A DNA stretch of 64,000 bases from the NCBI GenBank assembly GCA_021405325.1, contig QWII01000019.1, forward strand, positions 124,001-188,000, given 5' to 3'. The position numbers and the translations under genes were made by a program. The DNA is from Caldilinea sp. CFX5. Its GTDB lineage: Bacteria > Chloroflexota > Anaerolineae > Caldilineales > Caldilineaceae. The notes under the pieces are model-generated. The model saw only the letters and a program-made list of their open reading frames with translations. It made no database searches and had not been told where the DNA came from. Each line of letters opens with the position of its first letter. Position 1 is the first letter of the stretch. Of the stretch, positions 19,801-29,747 are shown piece by piece.

Positions 19801-21495
19801 ATGGCTGTCCAACCTGAAGTCAAAAATAAGAGTTTGCTCAATACGGCGTTGGATTTGGCGGATGACACCTTCACCCGCATCACAGCCGGCATTAGCGCCG
19901 GTGAATTCCGCCGCATGTTGCGTGGCGAAGCGCCGGGCCGTCCCAACCCGCGCTTAAAACCCCACTCGGAAACGTTTTTATTGCACATCAAGCCGACCTA
20001 TTATCATGAAAGTGTGACCCGCTTTACCCACACCTTCCGGCTTGGTCTACTCTCCACCTATCTGTTCATTGTCGAGACCATTACCGGCATCTACCTGATG
20101 ATCTGGTACGCGCCTTCACCGGAACGCGCCTACACCGACATGATCCGCCTGTTGAGCAATGTGCCCTTCGGCCAGGTGATGCGCGATGTCCATCGCTTGG
20201 GCGCTGAGTTAATGGTGGCCATAGTCACCTTGCATATGGTGCGTACTTACCTAACGGGAAGTTATAAGCCGCCAAGACAATTTACCTGGTTCACCGGCGT
20301 TGTCTTGCTGGTCGTGACCCTCTTCCTGAGCTTCTCCGGCTATCTATTGCCCTGGGATCAACTCGCCTTCTGGGCCGTTACCATCGGCACATCCATGGCC
20401 GAAGCGGTGCCGCCCAAGGTTGTCGGTGAAACCGTGAACTTGCTGGCCCGCGGCGCGCCGGACATTGGCGCCAATGGGTTGATGCGCTTCTATCTGCTGC
20501 ATGTGCTTTTCCTGCCGCTGATTCTGATTCTTTTCTTCTTTGTCCACTATTACAAAGTGGTGCATTTCGGCATCAGCTTGCCGGCCAACGAAGAAGAAGT
20601 GGGCCAGGACACCGCCAACAAAGTGCCGGCCGACCGCCGTGTCTACTTCCTGCCCGATGTCTTTATTGACGAAGCCAGCTTCTTGATTGTCTTCACGGGC
20701 ATTATGCTCTTGCTGGTCACCTTCTTCTTCCAAGCGCCCTTGGAGTCCATTGCCAACCCGCAATCGACGCCCATGCACACCGTTGCGCCCTGGTACTTCT
20801 ATTGGCTGCAAGGCTTGTTGAAGATTGCCGATAAGATGATCGCCGGTGTGATTTTGCCGGGTGTCTTGTTGGTGCTCTTGATGCTCATTCCCTACCTGGA
20901 TCCCAACCCCAGCCGCCGCGTGCGCGACCGCAAAGTCGCCATCATCAGCGGTATCGTGGCCGGTTTCGTCATGATTGTTTGGAGCTGGATGGGTACGCCG
21001 CAATATGCCGTGCAGGGTGCGCCTTCCGTGGAAGTGGTGCAAGAGTTGATGCCGGAAGAAGGCGCCGGGCTTGTCCGCGAAATCGGTTACAAGCACATGC
21101 CGCTTGGCGCTTACGCCACCATGACCACCGAAGAGATGAAGAAGCGGCTTGGTGACGAAGGCGCGCAAGCCTTGTTGGATAAGGGCGTGATTCCCTTTGA
21201 AGCCGTTCATGCCGAAGACGATGAACACTTTGCCGAAGTGATGCACGAATTCGAGTTGAGCGTGCGTAAATGGGAGGCAAAGGTTGCCGATTTCAACAAA
21301 CCATACGGGATCGTCACGATCACACAAGAACAGCCCTCGCTCAAACGCATCTATTGGGAGATCAAGTGGTTGAGCGCCGATGGGAAAGATGAAAAATTTT
21401 CGCGAAGCTTCTGGCTGCATGAAAAATCGCTCTACTGGGAACAGTATGGGTTAAAAGATTTCAGCTTCGTTTCGCCGTCAGGTGAAGGGGAATAA
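19801..21495 (+). CDS. Cytochrome b of a bc/b6f-like complex, 564 aa
   Basis: Membrane subunit that oxidises quinol and passes electrons across two b haems. The haem ligands are seen as His131/His145 and His234/His249. The second pair is spaced 15 apart, as in b6 proteins, rather than 14 as in most bc1 cytochromes b. The usual PEWY motif reads APWY (about residue 325). Eight or so TM segments end near 400. A charged cytoplasmic tail of about 160 residues follows, not found in ordinary cytochrome b. AAGGAGAGAG precedes the ATG. It is followed seven bases later by the cytochrome c gene. Confidence 0.93.
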   Translation: MAVQPEVKNKSLLNTALDLADDTFTRITAGISAGEFRRMLRGEAPGRPNPRLKPHSETFLLHIKPTYYHESVTRFTHTFRLGLLSTYLFIVETITGIYLMIWYAPSPERAYTDMIRLLSNVPFGQVMRDVHRLGAELMVAIVTLHMVRTYLTGSYKPPRQFTWFTGVVLLVVTLFLSFSGYLLPWDQLAFWAVTIGTSMAEAVPPKVVGETVNLLARGAPDIGANGLMRFYLLHVLFLPLILILFFFVHYYKVVHFGISLPANEEEVGQDTANKVPADRRVYFLPDVFIDEASFLIVFTGIMLLLVTFFFQAPLESIANPQSTPMHTVAPWYFYWLQGLLKIADKMIAGVILPGVLLVLLMLIPYLDPNPSRRVRDRKVAIISGIVAGFVMIVWSWMGTPQYAVQGAPSVEVVQELMPEEGAGLVREIGYKHMPLGAYATMTTEEMKKRLGDEGAQALLDKGVIPFEAVHAEDDEHFAEVMHEFELSVRKWEAKVADFNKPYGIVTITQEQPSLKRIYWEIKWLSADGKDEKFSRSFWLHEKSLYWEQYGLKDFSFVSPSGEGE

Positions 21496-21502
21496 AGGAC
21501 CC

Positions 21503-22456
21503 ATGCGTAAACCTTGGTATCACATTCTCTATGTCCGGTCGCCCCTGGCAAAAATTTTCCTGGGCGTTGCCGGCGCCATGCTCTCGGTGGTGTTGACCAT
21601 CTTCCAATTCAGCATTGAAGAGCCGCGCATGAAAGCGCAGGAAGATAACTGGAACGGGCGCAGCATTGAAAAAGGCGCGGAACTCTTTTACAACAACTGC
21701 GCCAACTGTCATGGCGCTGATGGGAAAGGGTTGCCCAACGTAGCGCCGGCGCTCCACAGCAAATATTTCTTCACCCAACGCATTGTCGATGTGGGGTGGG
21801 CCGGTTCGCTGCATGACTTTGTCGAACTGACCATTGCCGGCGGTCGCCCCAGCCAGGTGGGGATGCAGTGGGCGCAGATTATGCCGACGTGGAGCAGTCA
21901 CTTCGGTGGCCCCTTGCGCGATGATCAGGTGCAACATCTGACCAACTTTGTCATGAACTGGGAAGCAGATTCACTGACCCAGACGGCAGAGGAAGATCCC
22001 TTCCAGTGCTTTAGAAATGTGCCAACCAAAGCACAAGAAGGCGACAAAGCACCGGATGCCTTAGGGATCAAGACCTGTCTGGCCGATGGCACCGCCCTCA
22101 TGCCGGGGGCGCCGCCACCGACGCCTACACCGGCTGTGGCTACCGGTCCGCGCCCGCCGCAACAACTCTTTACGGCGTTGGGTTGCGCCGGTTGTCACAA
22201 GCTGGATCAGGATCAAACGGCGGATAATATCGGCCAACCCGGTCCTAACCTACGCAATCTGCCGCAAGAGGCTGGGAATATGGTGCCTGGCGAGGATGCG
22301 ACAACCTATGTTCACAATAGCATTGTGAACCCTAATGCCTTTGTCCTGCCAGGCTATGTTGGTGGGATTATGCCACAGAACTTCACGGATCAAATGTCGG
22401 CAGAAGAGATCGATAGTCTCGTTGCCTGGCTGCTTGATCCGAATCGACCACAGTAA
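21503..22456 (+). CDS. Membrane-anchored dihaem cytochrome c of the bc-type complex, 317 aa
   Basis: Accepts electrons from the Rieske protein. An uncleaved N-terminal TM anchor (about residues 18-38) is followed by two c-type haem sites, CANCH (about residue 65) and CAGCH (about 227), each in a cytochrome c fold with later Met/Pro-rich ligand regions. A Pro/Thr linker (PPPTPTP) separates the domains. The ATG at 21503 was preferred because AAAGGA lies just before it. A GTG at 21482 would overlap the cytochrome b end. A strong terminator follows, so this closes the operon. Confidence 0.9.
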   Translation: MRKPWYHILYVRSPLAKIFLGVAGAMLSVVLTIFQFSIEEPRMKAQEDNWNGRSIEKGAELFYNNCANCHGADGKGLPNVAPALHSKYFFTQRIVDVGWAGSLHDFVELTIAGGRPSQVGMQWAQIMPTWSSHFGGPLRDDQVQHLTNFVMNWEADSLTQTAEEDPFQCFRNVPTKAQEGDKAPDALGIKTCLADGTALMPGAPPPTPTPAVATGPRPPQQLFTALGCAGCHKLDQDQTADNIGQPGPNLRNLPQEAGNMVPGEDATTYVHNSIVNPNAFVLPGYVGGIMPQNFTDQMSAEEIDSLVAWLLDPNRPQ

Positions 22457-22479
22457 ACAGCACGCGCATTGAGTCACCC

Positions 22480-22512
22480 GTTGGTTGAGCCTGTCGAAAC
22501 CAATGGGCTACC
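22480..22512. repeat. Imperfect inverted repeat with GAGCCTGTCGAA core
   Basis: CCCGTTGGTT and AACCAATGGG flank GAGCCTGTCGAA. It resembles the CCTTCGACAAGCTCAGG-type core at 2552-2606 and lies between the cytochrome c stop and its terminator. Confidence 0.5.
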
Positions 22513-22535
22513 CAACGAACCAACCGTGCCAATCG

Positions 22536-22570
22536 AAAAAGCGCTCATCCAGTGATGAGCGCTTTTTTTG
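22536..22570 (+). terminator. Rho-independent terminator of the respiratory cluster
   Basis: A 14-bp stem, AAAAAGCGCTCATC with its complement, closes a CAGT loop and runs into a T tract at 22563-22569. It lies about 80 bases after the cytochrome c stop. Confidence 0.93.
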
Positions 22571-22597
22571 TCAGTGATTGCGCCTGTATGGTATAAT
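22568..22597 (+). promoter_or_regulatory. Promoter for the membrane protein at 22636
   Basis: TTGTCA (22568-22573), an 18-base spacer and a perfect TATAAT (22592-22597). It overlaps the tail of the preceding terminator. Confidence 0.7.
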
Positions 22598-22635
22598 CAT
22601 AGACTTTGCGTACCAAGTTAACCTGGCTTATTCTT

Positions 22636-23376
22636 ATGGATAGCGCTATGCAACCATCCTATTCCTTAGCCCGTGATCCGGTCTTCTACATCACCGTGGG
22701 CTTCTTTGCCTTTTTGACTACCAGTTTGCCCACCGTTATCGGCCAGCCCAATTTTCTCCCGCTTGTGCAAACGTTGGCGCTCTTTATCTTTTTACTTATT
22801 CCCTTACGTCAGGGGTTGGTTCGTCAGGCCCTGTGGGTGATGGCGCTCTGGTTGGGCATTCAATTTGTGGTTGTCACTGCCTTGACCTGGTTTTTAGAAG
22901 CACGGGCCGAACGCGCCTTTCACGATGGCTTTCAATACCGCATGGCTTATGTCGCTTGGTTCTACCGCGCCGCCGAGGCCATCCGCCCTGACAGCTTTAC
23001 CGCAGCACCCTTTTCGCGACTACTCGAACTGGCGGGCGTCTTGCTCGGTAGTCTGGTTAGCATCGGCCTGGTGGGCATCTGGTTCTTGGTAAAGAGTGTC
23101 AACCTGGCCGCTTATAACATGGGCATCTTGCTGGTCGCCCTGAATAGTGCGGTGGGTCTGTTCCTGGCGCTACCGCTTTGGTCGCTGTTACGGATCGCCG
23201 GCTATGCGGGTCTGGTCATCCTCCTGAGCGAACCGGGCATCACCGGCAAGTGGCAGCCCCAACACTACTGGCGCATGCGCCAGCGACTGATTGTTATCGC
23301 CGGCGGACTTTTAGTCGGCGGCTTGCTGCTGGAGCTATTTCTGCCTGATCTTTGGCGCTTACTTGTTACGACTTGA
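22636..23376 (+). CDS. Membrane protein of unknown function, 246 aa
   Basis: Five or six hydrophobic helices are visible, in pairs separated by short loops. A soluble loop (about residues 85-120) has many Arg, Phe and Tyr residues. No family was recognised. The start was taken as ATG 22636; ATG 22648 is also possible. A TTG at 22606 is frame-compatible but falls at the predicted transcription start. It stands alone between the respiratory cluster and smc. Confidence 0.65.
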   Translation: MDSAMQPSYSLARDPVFYITVGFFAFLTTSLPTVIGQPNFLPLVQTLALFIFLLIPLRQGLVRQALWVMALWLGIQFVVVTALTWFLEARAERAFHDGFQYRMAYVAWFYRAAEAIRPDSFTAAPFSRLLELAGVLLGSLVSIGLVGIWFLVKSVNLAAYNMGILLVALNSAVGLFLALPLWSLLRIAGYAGLVILLSEPGITGKWQPQHYWRMRQRLIVIAGGLLVGGLLLELFLPDLWRLLVTT

Positions 23377-23475
23377 AAGCCTAACTCAGCGATAAAGCTA
23401 TAGGCTGCACAAATGAGTCGTTCATTTGGTCCCAGTGCGCACGGGGCGTGCGCACTCCTCATTTGCGCAAGCTGC

Positions 23476-23533
23476 ATTAGCACGAATCACTCATCACAAA
23501 TCACTCATCACGAATCACTCATCACGAATCAGC
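23476..23533. repeat. Short tandem repeat CGAATCACTCATCA upstream of smc
   Basis: About four copies of a 14-15-base unit (CATCACGAATCACT, one copy reading CACAAATCACT) end eight bases before the smc ATG, displacing any normal ribosome site. Copy number may vary between strains. Confidence 0.75.
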
Positions 23534-23540
23534 AGCCACC

Positions 23541-26500
23541 ATGTTCATCAAACGCGTCGTCATCCAAGGCTTCAAAACCTTTGCCAAGCGCACCGAATTT
23601 CTCTTTGATGCCGGCATCACCGCGGTCGTCGGCCCGAACGGCAGCGGCAAAAGCAACATTGTCGATTCGATCCGCTGGTGTCTGGGCGAACAGAGCTACA
23701 GCATGTTGCGCTCCAAAAAGACCAGCGATGTCATCTTCTCCGGCAGCGACAAAAAAGCGCGCCTGGGCATGGCCGAAGTGGTCTTGACGCTGGACAACAG
23801 CAGCGGTCAACTGCCGCTTGACTTTACCGAAATCGAGATCACCCGCCGCGCCTATCGCGATGGCGACAACGAATATCTACTCAACGGCAAACGGGTGCGG
23901 CTGCAAGACATCACCGAACTGCTGGCACAGACGGGGCTGAGTCGCCGCACCTATGCCGTCGTCGGGCAAGGGCTGATCGATCGGGTGCTTAACCTCACCC
24001 CGGAAGAGCGGCGCAGTCTCTTTGAAGAGGCGGCGGGCATCACCGGCTACCAGTTCAAACGCACCACCACGCTCAATCGCCTGGAAGCGGCCCAGCAGAA
24101 TTTGACCCGCGTCAACGACATTCTGGCCGAGTTAACGCCGCGCTTGAAGTATCTCAAACGGCAAGCCGAACGTGCCCAGGAGTATGCCGCCGTTGCCAGT
24201 GACCTGCGCAGCATGTTGCGCGATTGGTACGGCTTCCGCTGGCGCACCACGATTCTGCAATTAGAACAGAACCGCCGTCTTGAAAGCGAACTACACAAAA
24301 TTGTCGAGCAACGACAGGGGGCGCTTAAGGCGTTAGAGGGGCAGTTAGAAGCGTTGCGCACCCAACATGCCACCTTGCGCAATAAGCTGGCCGATCGGCA
24401 CCACCAGAGCAGCAGCCGTCATCAAGAAGCCGAGCAGAGCAGCCGTGAACTGGCGGTCGGGCGCGAACGGCTCCATCAGTTGGAAACCCGCTTGGCCGAA
24501 GCTATTCAAGAATTAACCACACTGCAACAGGAGCAGACCGCCCAGGATCAGCGACGCAGCGAAGTGCAACAAAGTTTAGCCCAAGCGGAAAGCGCGGTGC
24601 AGGAACGGCAAGCCGCCGTCAACGCCATCCAGAGCGTCGTTGACCAGCGGCAACAGGAACGCGCCGGCTTACAACGGACGCTCGACAGCGCGCGCCAGAG
24701 CTTGCAACAGGTACAGCGCCAGCGGGTCAATGCCGAAAGCCGCTTGCAACAACTGGCCGAACGGCAACAGACGCTCCAAAAGACCCTAACCGAACAGCAG
24801 AGCAATCAGCAGAACGCTGAAACGGAAGCGGCCAGCCGACAGGTCGCGTTGACCGCCGCTGCTCAGGCATTGCAACAGACCGAAGAGAGCGCCCGTCAAA
24901 CCCAGCAGCAGTTGACCAGTACCCAAGCTGATCTCAAAGCAGCCCAAGAGGCGTTGGCGGCAGCAGAGCGGGAACGGCAAGGAGCAGCCCGCACGCTGGA
25001 TCGGCTGCAAACCCGTTTTGATCTGCTCAAGCGACTTCACGAGGAAGGGGCCGGTTATGCCAGCGGTGTACGCGCCGTCTTACAAGCCAGTCGCGAGCAA
25101 CGGGGAGCAGAGCCGCCGTTGACCGGCATTCTGGGCGTCGTTGGTTCGCTGGTGCGTGTGCCCGCCCATTTGGATAAGGCAATGGAGACCGCCTTTGGCG
25201 GCGCGTTGCAAAATGTGATTACGGTCACCTGGCAAGACACGCAACGCGCCATCGACTTTCTCAAGAGCAGCGGACGGGGGCGCGCCACTTTTTTGCCGCT
25301 TGACCGGCTGAGTGTGTTGCCCACCATTCCCGCCCCCAAAGCGCCCGGCATCCTGGGCAACGCCGCCGACCTGGTCGAGTATGACCCGCAGATTGAAGAT
25401 GCTGTCTTACAATTACTCAATCGCACCTGGGTGGCCGAGGATCTACCGGCGGCGCGACGCGCGCTGGATAATTACCGCAACCAGCAGCGGCCAACCGTGG
25501 TCACGCTGGCTGGTGAGATCATTCGTCCCGGTGGCGCCGTCACTGGCGGCAATGACAGCAACCGGCGCGACGAGTCGATCCTGGCGCGTGAACGCGAGTT
25601 GCGTGAGTTACCCCAACAGATGAAGCGGGCGGAAACCGAAGTGCAACAGCAGCAAGCGCAATGCACTGCCCAACAGAACAAAGTGACTGCCGCCAACGAA
25701 GCCATCGCCACCGCGCAACGCACGCTGGCCGACCTGGCCCGTCAGGAACGCCAACAGCGACAGAGTCGCGAAGAGGCGCAACGGCAACTCGATCGCGCGG
25801 CGCAAACGGTGCGCTGGCAGCAAGAGCGGGGTACGCAAACGGCGGATGAACTACAGACGTTGAGCAGTCAGGTCGTCACTCTACAAGCAGAGGCTGCCCG
25901 TTGGCAAACCGAGGAAAGCAGTGCAGCCGCAGCATTAACAGCCGCAGAAGCAGCGGTTGAACAAGCCGGCGTCAGTGAACTGTTGCAGCAACTGGCCGAT
26001 CTGCGCGCCGCGGCGGCGGAAGCGCAAAGCCATCTGCGCAACCAGCGGCAACTGCTGGAAACGCAGGAGCGCACCCTGCAACGGTTGGCGCAACAGCAAC
26101 AGAATCGCAGTGAAACCAGCCAAAAATTGAGCGTCGAAGCCCAGACGCTGGCCGAACGTATCAACGCACTGGCCGGCCAGGAAGAGACGCTACGCACCGC
26201 CATTGAAGCGCTACGCCGCCAGATCGAGCCGTTGGAAAGCGCTGTCGCCACGGTGGAAACCGAGCGCACCGCCAAGGAAAGCAGCGAACGGGAGACCCAA
26301 AGCGCGCTGCGTAAGGATGAGAGCAGTTGGAACAACGCCCGGCTGCAGTTGCAACGCAGCGAGGACGCCCGGCAACAATTGCAACATGAGATCGAACAAG
26401 ATCTCGGTTTTGTCGTCTTCCAGGAGAGTGAAAGTCTGGCTTATCAACCGCCGCTGCCGTGGGATACGATTGTCGAGCAGTTGCCGGTGATCGAGAGCCT

Positions 26501-27230
26501 GCCCACGGGTTTTGATGATGAAGTAAGGGAGACGCGCGCCCGCCTCAGCCGCATCTCGAATGTCAACCCGGAAGCGTTGCGCGAATATGAGGAAGCGGCC
26601 AGCCGTCACGACTTTTTAAGCACCCAATCGACTGACCTCGACGCCGCCATTGGCGACATGCGCAAGGTGTTAAAAGAGTTGGATGGTTTGATGGAAGCGG
26701 CGCTGCAAGAGACCTTTGCCAAGGTGGCCGAGCAATTTGTCCACTTCTTCCAGTTGCTCTTCAATGGCGGCACGGCGCAACTGGTGCTGACCACGCCCGA
26801 CGACATTACCAACACCGGCATTGAGATCATCGCCCGCCCGCCCGGCAAACGGCCGCAGAGTCTCGCCCTACTCTCCGGTGGCGAACGGACGCTGGCCGCC
26901 TGCGCCCTCATCTTTGGCATCCTGCGCGTCAGTCCGACGCCCTTCTGCGTGCTGGATGAGGTGGACGCCGCGCTCGATGAAGCCAATGTTGATCGCTTCC
27001 GCTTGACGGTCGAATCGCTAAGTGACAACACGCAATTTATCATCGTCACCCACAACCGGCGCACGCTGGAAGGCGCCAACGCCATCTACGGCGTGACAAT
27101 GGGCAACGATGGCATCAGTCGCGTCATCAGTCTCAAACTGGAAGGGGATCGCATAGTGCAACATGAAAATGGGGTTAATGGCGATGGCGTGGCGGATTTG
27201 CAGAAGATTGAGGAGTTTGTGAAGTTATAA
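23541..27230 (+). CDS. smc: Chromosome segregation SMC ATPase, 1229 aa
   Basis: Core of the bacterial condensin, loaded near the origin to organise and separate sister chromosomes. Full length for the family. Walker A is GPNGSGKSN (near residue 33). Two long Gln/Arg/Glu-rich coiled coils flank a hinge (about 510-680, starting near [12 protein letters not shown]). The ABC signature [10 protein letters not shown] (near 1112) and Walker [13 protein letters not shown] (near 1136) close the head. ScpA and ScpB are not adjacent. The start is the ATG at 23541, giving the usual [15 protein letters not shown] opening. There is no good ribosome site because tandem repeats lie just upstream. Confidence 0.97.
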   Translation: MFIKRVVIQGFKTFAKRTEFLFDAGITAVVGPNGSGKSNIVDSIRWCLGEQSYSMLRSKKTSDVIFSGSDKKARLGMAEVVLTLDNSSGQLPLDFTEIEITRRAYRDGDNEYLLNGKRVRLQDITELLAQTGLSRRTYAVVGQGLIDRVLNLTPEERRSLFEEAAGITGYQFKRTTTLNRLEAAQQNLTRVNDILAELTPRLKYLKRQAERAQEYAAVASDLRSMLRDWYGFRWRTTILQLEQNRRLESELHKIVEQRQGALKALEGQLEALRTQHATLRNKLADRHHQSSSRHQEAEQSSRELAVGRERLHQLETRLAEAIQELTTLQQEQTAQDQRRSEVQQSLAQAESAVQERQAAVNAIQSVVDQRQQERAGLQRTLDSARQSLQQVQRQRVNAESRLQQLAERQQTLQKTLTEQQSNQQNAETEAASRQVALTAAAQALQQTEESARQTQQQLTSTQADLKAAQEALAAAERERQGAARTLDRLQTRFDLLKRLHEEGAGYASGVRAVLQASREQRGAEPPLTGILGVVGSLVRVPAHLDKAMETAFGGALQNVITVTWQDTQRAIDFLKSSGRGRATFLPLDRLSVLPTIPAPKAPGILGNAADLVEYDPQIEDAVLQLLNRTWVAEDLPAARRALDNYRNQQRPTVVTLAGEIIRPGGAVTGGNDSNRRDESILARERELRELPQQMKRAETEVQQQQAQCTAQQNKVTAANEAIATAQRTLADLARQERQQRQSREEAQRQLDRAAQTVRWQQERGTQTADELQTLSSQVVTLQAEAARWQTEESSAAAALTAAEAAVEQAGVSELLQQLADLRAAAAEAQSHLRNQRQLLETQERTLQRLAQQQQNRSETSQKLSVEAQTLAERINALAGQEETLRTAIEALRRQIEPLESAVATVETERTAKESSERETQSALRKDESSWNNARLQLQRSEDARQQLQHEIEQDLGFVVFQESESLAYQPPLPWDTIVEQLPVIESLPTGFDDEVRETRARLSRISNVNPEALREYEEAASRHDFLSTQSTDLDAAIGDMRKVLKELDGLMEAALQETFAKVAEQFVHFFQLLFNGGTAQLVLTTPDDITNTGIEIIARPPGKRPQSLALLSGGERTLAACALIFGILRVSPTPFCVLDEVDAALDEANVDRFRLTVESLSDNTQFIIVTHNRRTLEGANAIYGVTMGNDGISRVISLKLEGDRIVQHENGVNGDGVADLQKIEEFVKL

Positions 27231-27242
27231 GGGGAAATCGTG

Positions 27243-27554
27243 ATGACACCAACTTTGGCGAGTATTTTACAACTTACTTAGGAGTTACGCAGTTGGACAA
27301 GACCTGTCAGGTTTGCGAAACCTGACAGGTCTCTGGTAGCGCCCGTCAACTGCGTAACTCCTATTACTATTGCAGAGCGTATCCAATTGGTGGAAGACAT
27401 TTGGGATAGCATTTTGACAACGCCAGAAAGTTTGCCTGTCCCTACGGCACAACGCCAGGAGTTAGATCGTCGCGCAGAAGCCTATGAGCAAAGCCCTGAA
27501 GCCAGTATCCCTTGGGCAGAAGCTAAGAAACGCATTTACGCGACAGCTTCGTAG
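27243..27554 (+). pseudogene. Addiction-module antitoxin (TIGR02574-like) split by an 85-bp element
   Basis: The left part reads MTPTLASILQLT and then meets TAG inside the inserted element. The right part, from 27369, reads IAERIQLVEDIWDSI...LDRRAEAYEQ and stops at 27554. Removing the element (27279-27363) and one TTACT copy joins them in frame as a 75-residue protein with the TIGR02574 pattern (IAERIxLVEDIWDSI, PxxxELDRRxxxYxxxP). The 12-residue upstream piece keeps a GGGG ribosome site. No RelE/ParE partner follows; instead a P450 fragment does. Confidence 0.88.
27279..27363. mobile_element. MITE-like palindromic element, 85 bp, with TTACT target duplication
   Basis: The ends are perfect 17-bp inverted repeats: TAGGAGTTACGCAGTTG at 27279-27295 and its complement at 27347-27363. 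Inside is a second perfect palindrome, AGACCTGTCAGGTTT-GCG-complement (27300-27332). TTACT flanks both sides (27274-27278 and 27364-27368). Excision with one TTACT copy restores the antitoxin frame, which proves insertion. It encodes nothing, so it needs a transposase elsewhere. Confidence 0.9.
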
Positions 27555-27555
27555 A

Positions 27556-27864
27556 GGCACGATATTACATTACTACTGGTATGTGCGCAACAAGTATGGC
27601 AGCGGCCCGCTGCTGTTGCGCATCCCCATTCGCAACCAGGCGCTGATCCTCTCGCCCCACCATGTCCACCGGATACTCAATGGCTCACCGGAACCGTTCG
27701 CCACCGCCAGCAGTGAAAAACGGGCGGCGTTGGCCCATTTTCAACCGAAAGGGTCGTTGATCTCGCAGGGGGTAGAACGGGCGGATCGCCGCCGCTATAA
27801 CGAAGAAGTCCTCGACACGGGCCAGACGCTGCACCGGCTGGCGAACCGCGCATGCAATTCTTAA
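27556..27864 (+). pseudogene. Cytochrome P450 N-terminal fragment
   Basis: About 95 residues look like the N-terminal third of a bacterial cytochrome P450: YGSGPLLLRIPIRNQALIL, then HHVHRILNGSPEPFA, EKRAALAHFQP and GVERADRRRYNEEVLDTG. The match breaks off at HRLANR and a stop follows four codons later. The haem-binding cysteine region is absent here and downstream. The frame runs back into the antitoxin 3' end, so no native start remains. It is a remnant joined to the antitoxin by deletion or rearrangement. Confidence 0.75.
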
Positions 27865-27900
27865 TCATGCCTATACAATTCCGGGGCCATTCCTTATCCT

Positions 27901-28803
27901 TCATCGTTGCTGCATCTGCCGCAATTGCGCTTCTAATTCAGCAATGCGCGCTTGGGCGGCTATCCGTGCGGCTTCCTCGGCTTGGGCGCGGGCTTCAGCA
28001 ATCTGGCGGGCTTCTTCGGCAGCTTGACGAGCTTCTTCCTCCGCTTGGGCACGGGCTTCAGCAATCTGGCGGGCTTCCTGTTCGGCGCGCCAGGCGCGGC
28101 GAACTTGCAAGTGATTGAGAAGATCGGTGCCGGTCTCGCCATCCTCCAACCAGACGTGATTGCCCTCTAGACCGATACGCAGGTTCACGCTTTCCAGGTA
28201 GAGCGCATCGTCTTCATCGGGCAGAATCGGCAGGTATTGATTCTCTTGTAGGCGAAAGCCCACCAATTCAGCCACTAGTTCATTGCGTCGCACACGGACA
28301 TCAATGTAGACATACTCGCGGACGCCGACCAACGCATAGTTTCTGACTTTGTTCACCCGATCCTCTTCGCGTGAATTGCGCGAGACGATCTCGATGATCA
28401 GGGTGGGGCGGGTCCCTTCTTCAGCAACAACAAACTGCCCACGGTTGGCGTCACGGTCGCGTACACCTGGTACGACCGCAATATCCGGCGCATAGGATTT
28501 GACCGCTGGGTGATCCCATTCAAAGACCAGATCACGGAAGACCGCAACGGTGGCGTCGGCTTCAAAGTGGCCGCGCAACATATCCGCCAGATCGTCGCTG
28601 ATAGTTTCATGTTCGGTGCGTTCCGGCATCACATATCCTTCTTTGGGGTGGCGTGCTTCTTCGGGCGTGAGGGGCACGCGAATGGAGCGCTCCTGGCCGC
28701 GCGCATCACGCACCAGTTCATAGCGCCAGCCCAGCGACCAATCCGGTTCAGCGGGTTGTTCCCCCTGCCCGTTGATTGTGGTTGTCCGGCTCACTTCGCT
28801 CAT
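27901..28803 (-). CDS. Uma2-family (DUF820) endonuclease-like protein with C-terminal coiled coil, 300 aa
   Basis: The core (about residues 60-215) has the Uma2/DUF820 restriction-endonuclease-like pattern: an N-terminal Glu region, YAPDIAVVPGV, then TLIIEIVSRNSREEDRVNK with the E-x-V/S...K arrangement, and YVYIDV. The last 90 residues are an Ala/Glu/Arg-rich coiled coil made of near-identical EEARQIAEARAQA-type repeats. The start at 28803 has a very strong AAGGAGGTGGAGGA site. Uma2 proteins are abundant in Chloroflexota and cyanobacteria and their role is unsettled. A TATAAT on the minus strand (28858-28863) may be its -10. Confidence 0.85.
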   Translation of the reverse strand: MSEVSRTTTINGQGEQPAEPDWSLGWRYELVRDARGQERSIRVPLTPEEARHPKEGYVMPERTEHETISDDLADMLRGHFEADATVAVFRDLVFEWDHPAVKSYAPDIAVVPGVRDRDANRGQFVVAEEGTRPTLIIEIVSRNSREEDRVNKVRNYALVGVREYVYIDVRVRRNELVAELVGFRLQENQYLPILPDEDDALYLESVNLRIGLEGNHVWLEDGETGTDLLNHLQVRRAWRAEQEARQIAEARAQAEEEARQAAEEARQIAEARAQAEEAARIAAQARIAELEAQLRQMQQR

Positions 28804-28926
28804 TCCTCCACCTCCTTGCCTTCGTGTCACACGGTTGCGGCACATGACTATGTTCGGATTATACCACAACGCACAGCAGTCCCAAAGGAAGAGCAGCGTG
28901 TCTAGTGTGTTGTGGTAACTCAAAGG

Positions 28927-28955
28927 TTTGGCAAAAGAATAGTGTCGTATATAAT
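28927..28955 (+). promoter_or_regulatory. Promoter with -10 six bases before an ATG (leaderless candidate)
   Basis: TTTGGC (28927-28932), a 17-base spacer and TATAAT (28950-28955). The ATG at 28962 falls where transcription should start, so the mRNA would lack a leader. No Shine-Dalgarno sequence is present. Confidence 0.55.
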
Positions 28956-28961
28956 ACCACT

Positions 28962-29150
28962 ATGCGACCACCAGAAATTGTTATTGATACAGTTACCGTT
29001 GCCGAAAAACTTTCAGCACTGTTGACCGAAAAGTATTTGTCCGCGCGGGCAGAACGCGGTAATCAGGCCGCCTATCTTGCTGCGCTAGCGCAAGTGCCTG
29101 ATGTTGAACCAGAGAAGTATGATCGGCTGCCGATCGTAAAAGAAGTTTAG
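28962..29150 (+). CDS. Small protein of unknown function, 62 aa
   Basis: A short, soluble, acidic and basic mixed protein (EIVIDTVTVAEKLSALLTEK near the start, ending LPIVKEV). It has no recognised family. The helical middle and small size would suit an antitoxin-like protein, but no partner is identified. Support for being real is the well-placed promoter and the codon use like neighbouring genes. Divergent from the Uma2 gene. Confidence 0.5.
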   Translation: MRPPEIVIDTVTVAEKLSALLTEKYLSARAERGNQAAYLAALAQVPDVEPEKYDRLPIVKEV

Positions 29151-29205
29151 GGTTAGGATAAACTTTTTATAAAACGGTTTGGCGTACCGCAAGAGGTGAT
29201 GTTCT

Positions 29206-29742
29206 ATGCCACGTCGAATCTTTCTTGACACGGAGTGGACCAGGCCCCCGTGGTCGGAGCAGTCCAAGCTGATGTGGATCGGTCTCGCCGATGAAGAAGG
29301 GCGCTCCTGGTACGGCATCTCGTCCGAAGTTGACATCGACCCAGCCACCAACGACTTCATTGTCGGGGTCTTTCGGCTGATCACGCCAGACGAGCCGCGG
29401 CTGACCAACCAAGCGATCGCCGCCGCTGTTATCGACTTCTGTGGCAAGGTAGACGAGTTCTGGGCGTGGATCCCGACCTTCGAGCGGTTCGCCGAGTGGT
29501 CTGGTTTGGGGGAAGAAGCCGCGGGGGTGTATGCCAAACACTGGGACGTGGATCTGCAGATGGTGCGCGCCCTGGTGCAGCCGTGGCCGGACGGTTGGCC
29601 GGACCGCTTGCTCGATCTCAATGCGGCTGCGGTCGAAGCGGGGGTAGCGCTTCCACCCAGGGCGGTAAACCACCTGCATCCGCGTGTCCACACCGAGTGG
29701 AATCGGGAACTGTTTAAGCGCATCCGTATGGCGCAGGAGTAG
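29206..29742 (+). CDS. Putative 3'-5' exonuclease-like protein (DEDD/Rv2179c type), 178 aa
   Basis: The N terminus RRIFLDTEWT, with a second segment WIGLADEEGRSWYGISSE, resembles the Exo I region (DxE) of small RNase T/Rv2179c-like exoribonucleases. A central VIDFCGKVDEFWAWIPTFE could supply the second acidic motif. The C-terminal NHLHPRVHTEWNRELFKRI would replace the usual HNALxDA, with His and Glu but no clear Asp, so activity is uncertain. An AGAGGTGAT site precedes the ATG. A broken DinB-like gene follows six bases later. Confidence 0.5.
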   Translation: MPRRIFLDTEWTRPPWSEQSKLMWIGLADEEGRSWYGISSEVDIDPATNDFIVGVFRLITPDEPRLTNQAIAAAVIDFCGKVDEFWAWIPTFERFAEWSGLGEEAAGVYAKHWDVDLQMVRALVQPWPDGWPDRLLDLNAAAVEAGVALPPRAVNHLHPRVHTEWNRELFKRIRMAQE

Positions 29743-29747
29743 AGAAG

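Noticed and set aside
20344..21420. 358-residue minus-strand frame in cytochrome b
   Set aside because: It is the complement of a strongly conserved gene with GC-biased third positions; no motif supports it.
23476..23533. CRISPR-like array
   Set aside because: The unit is only 14-15 bases with no unique spacers and no cas genes.
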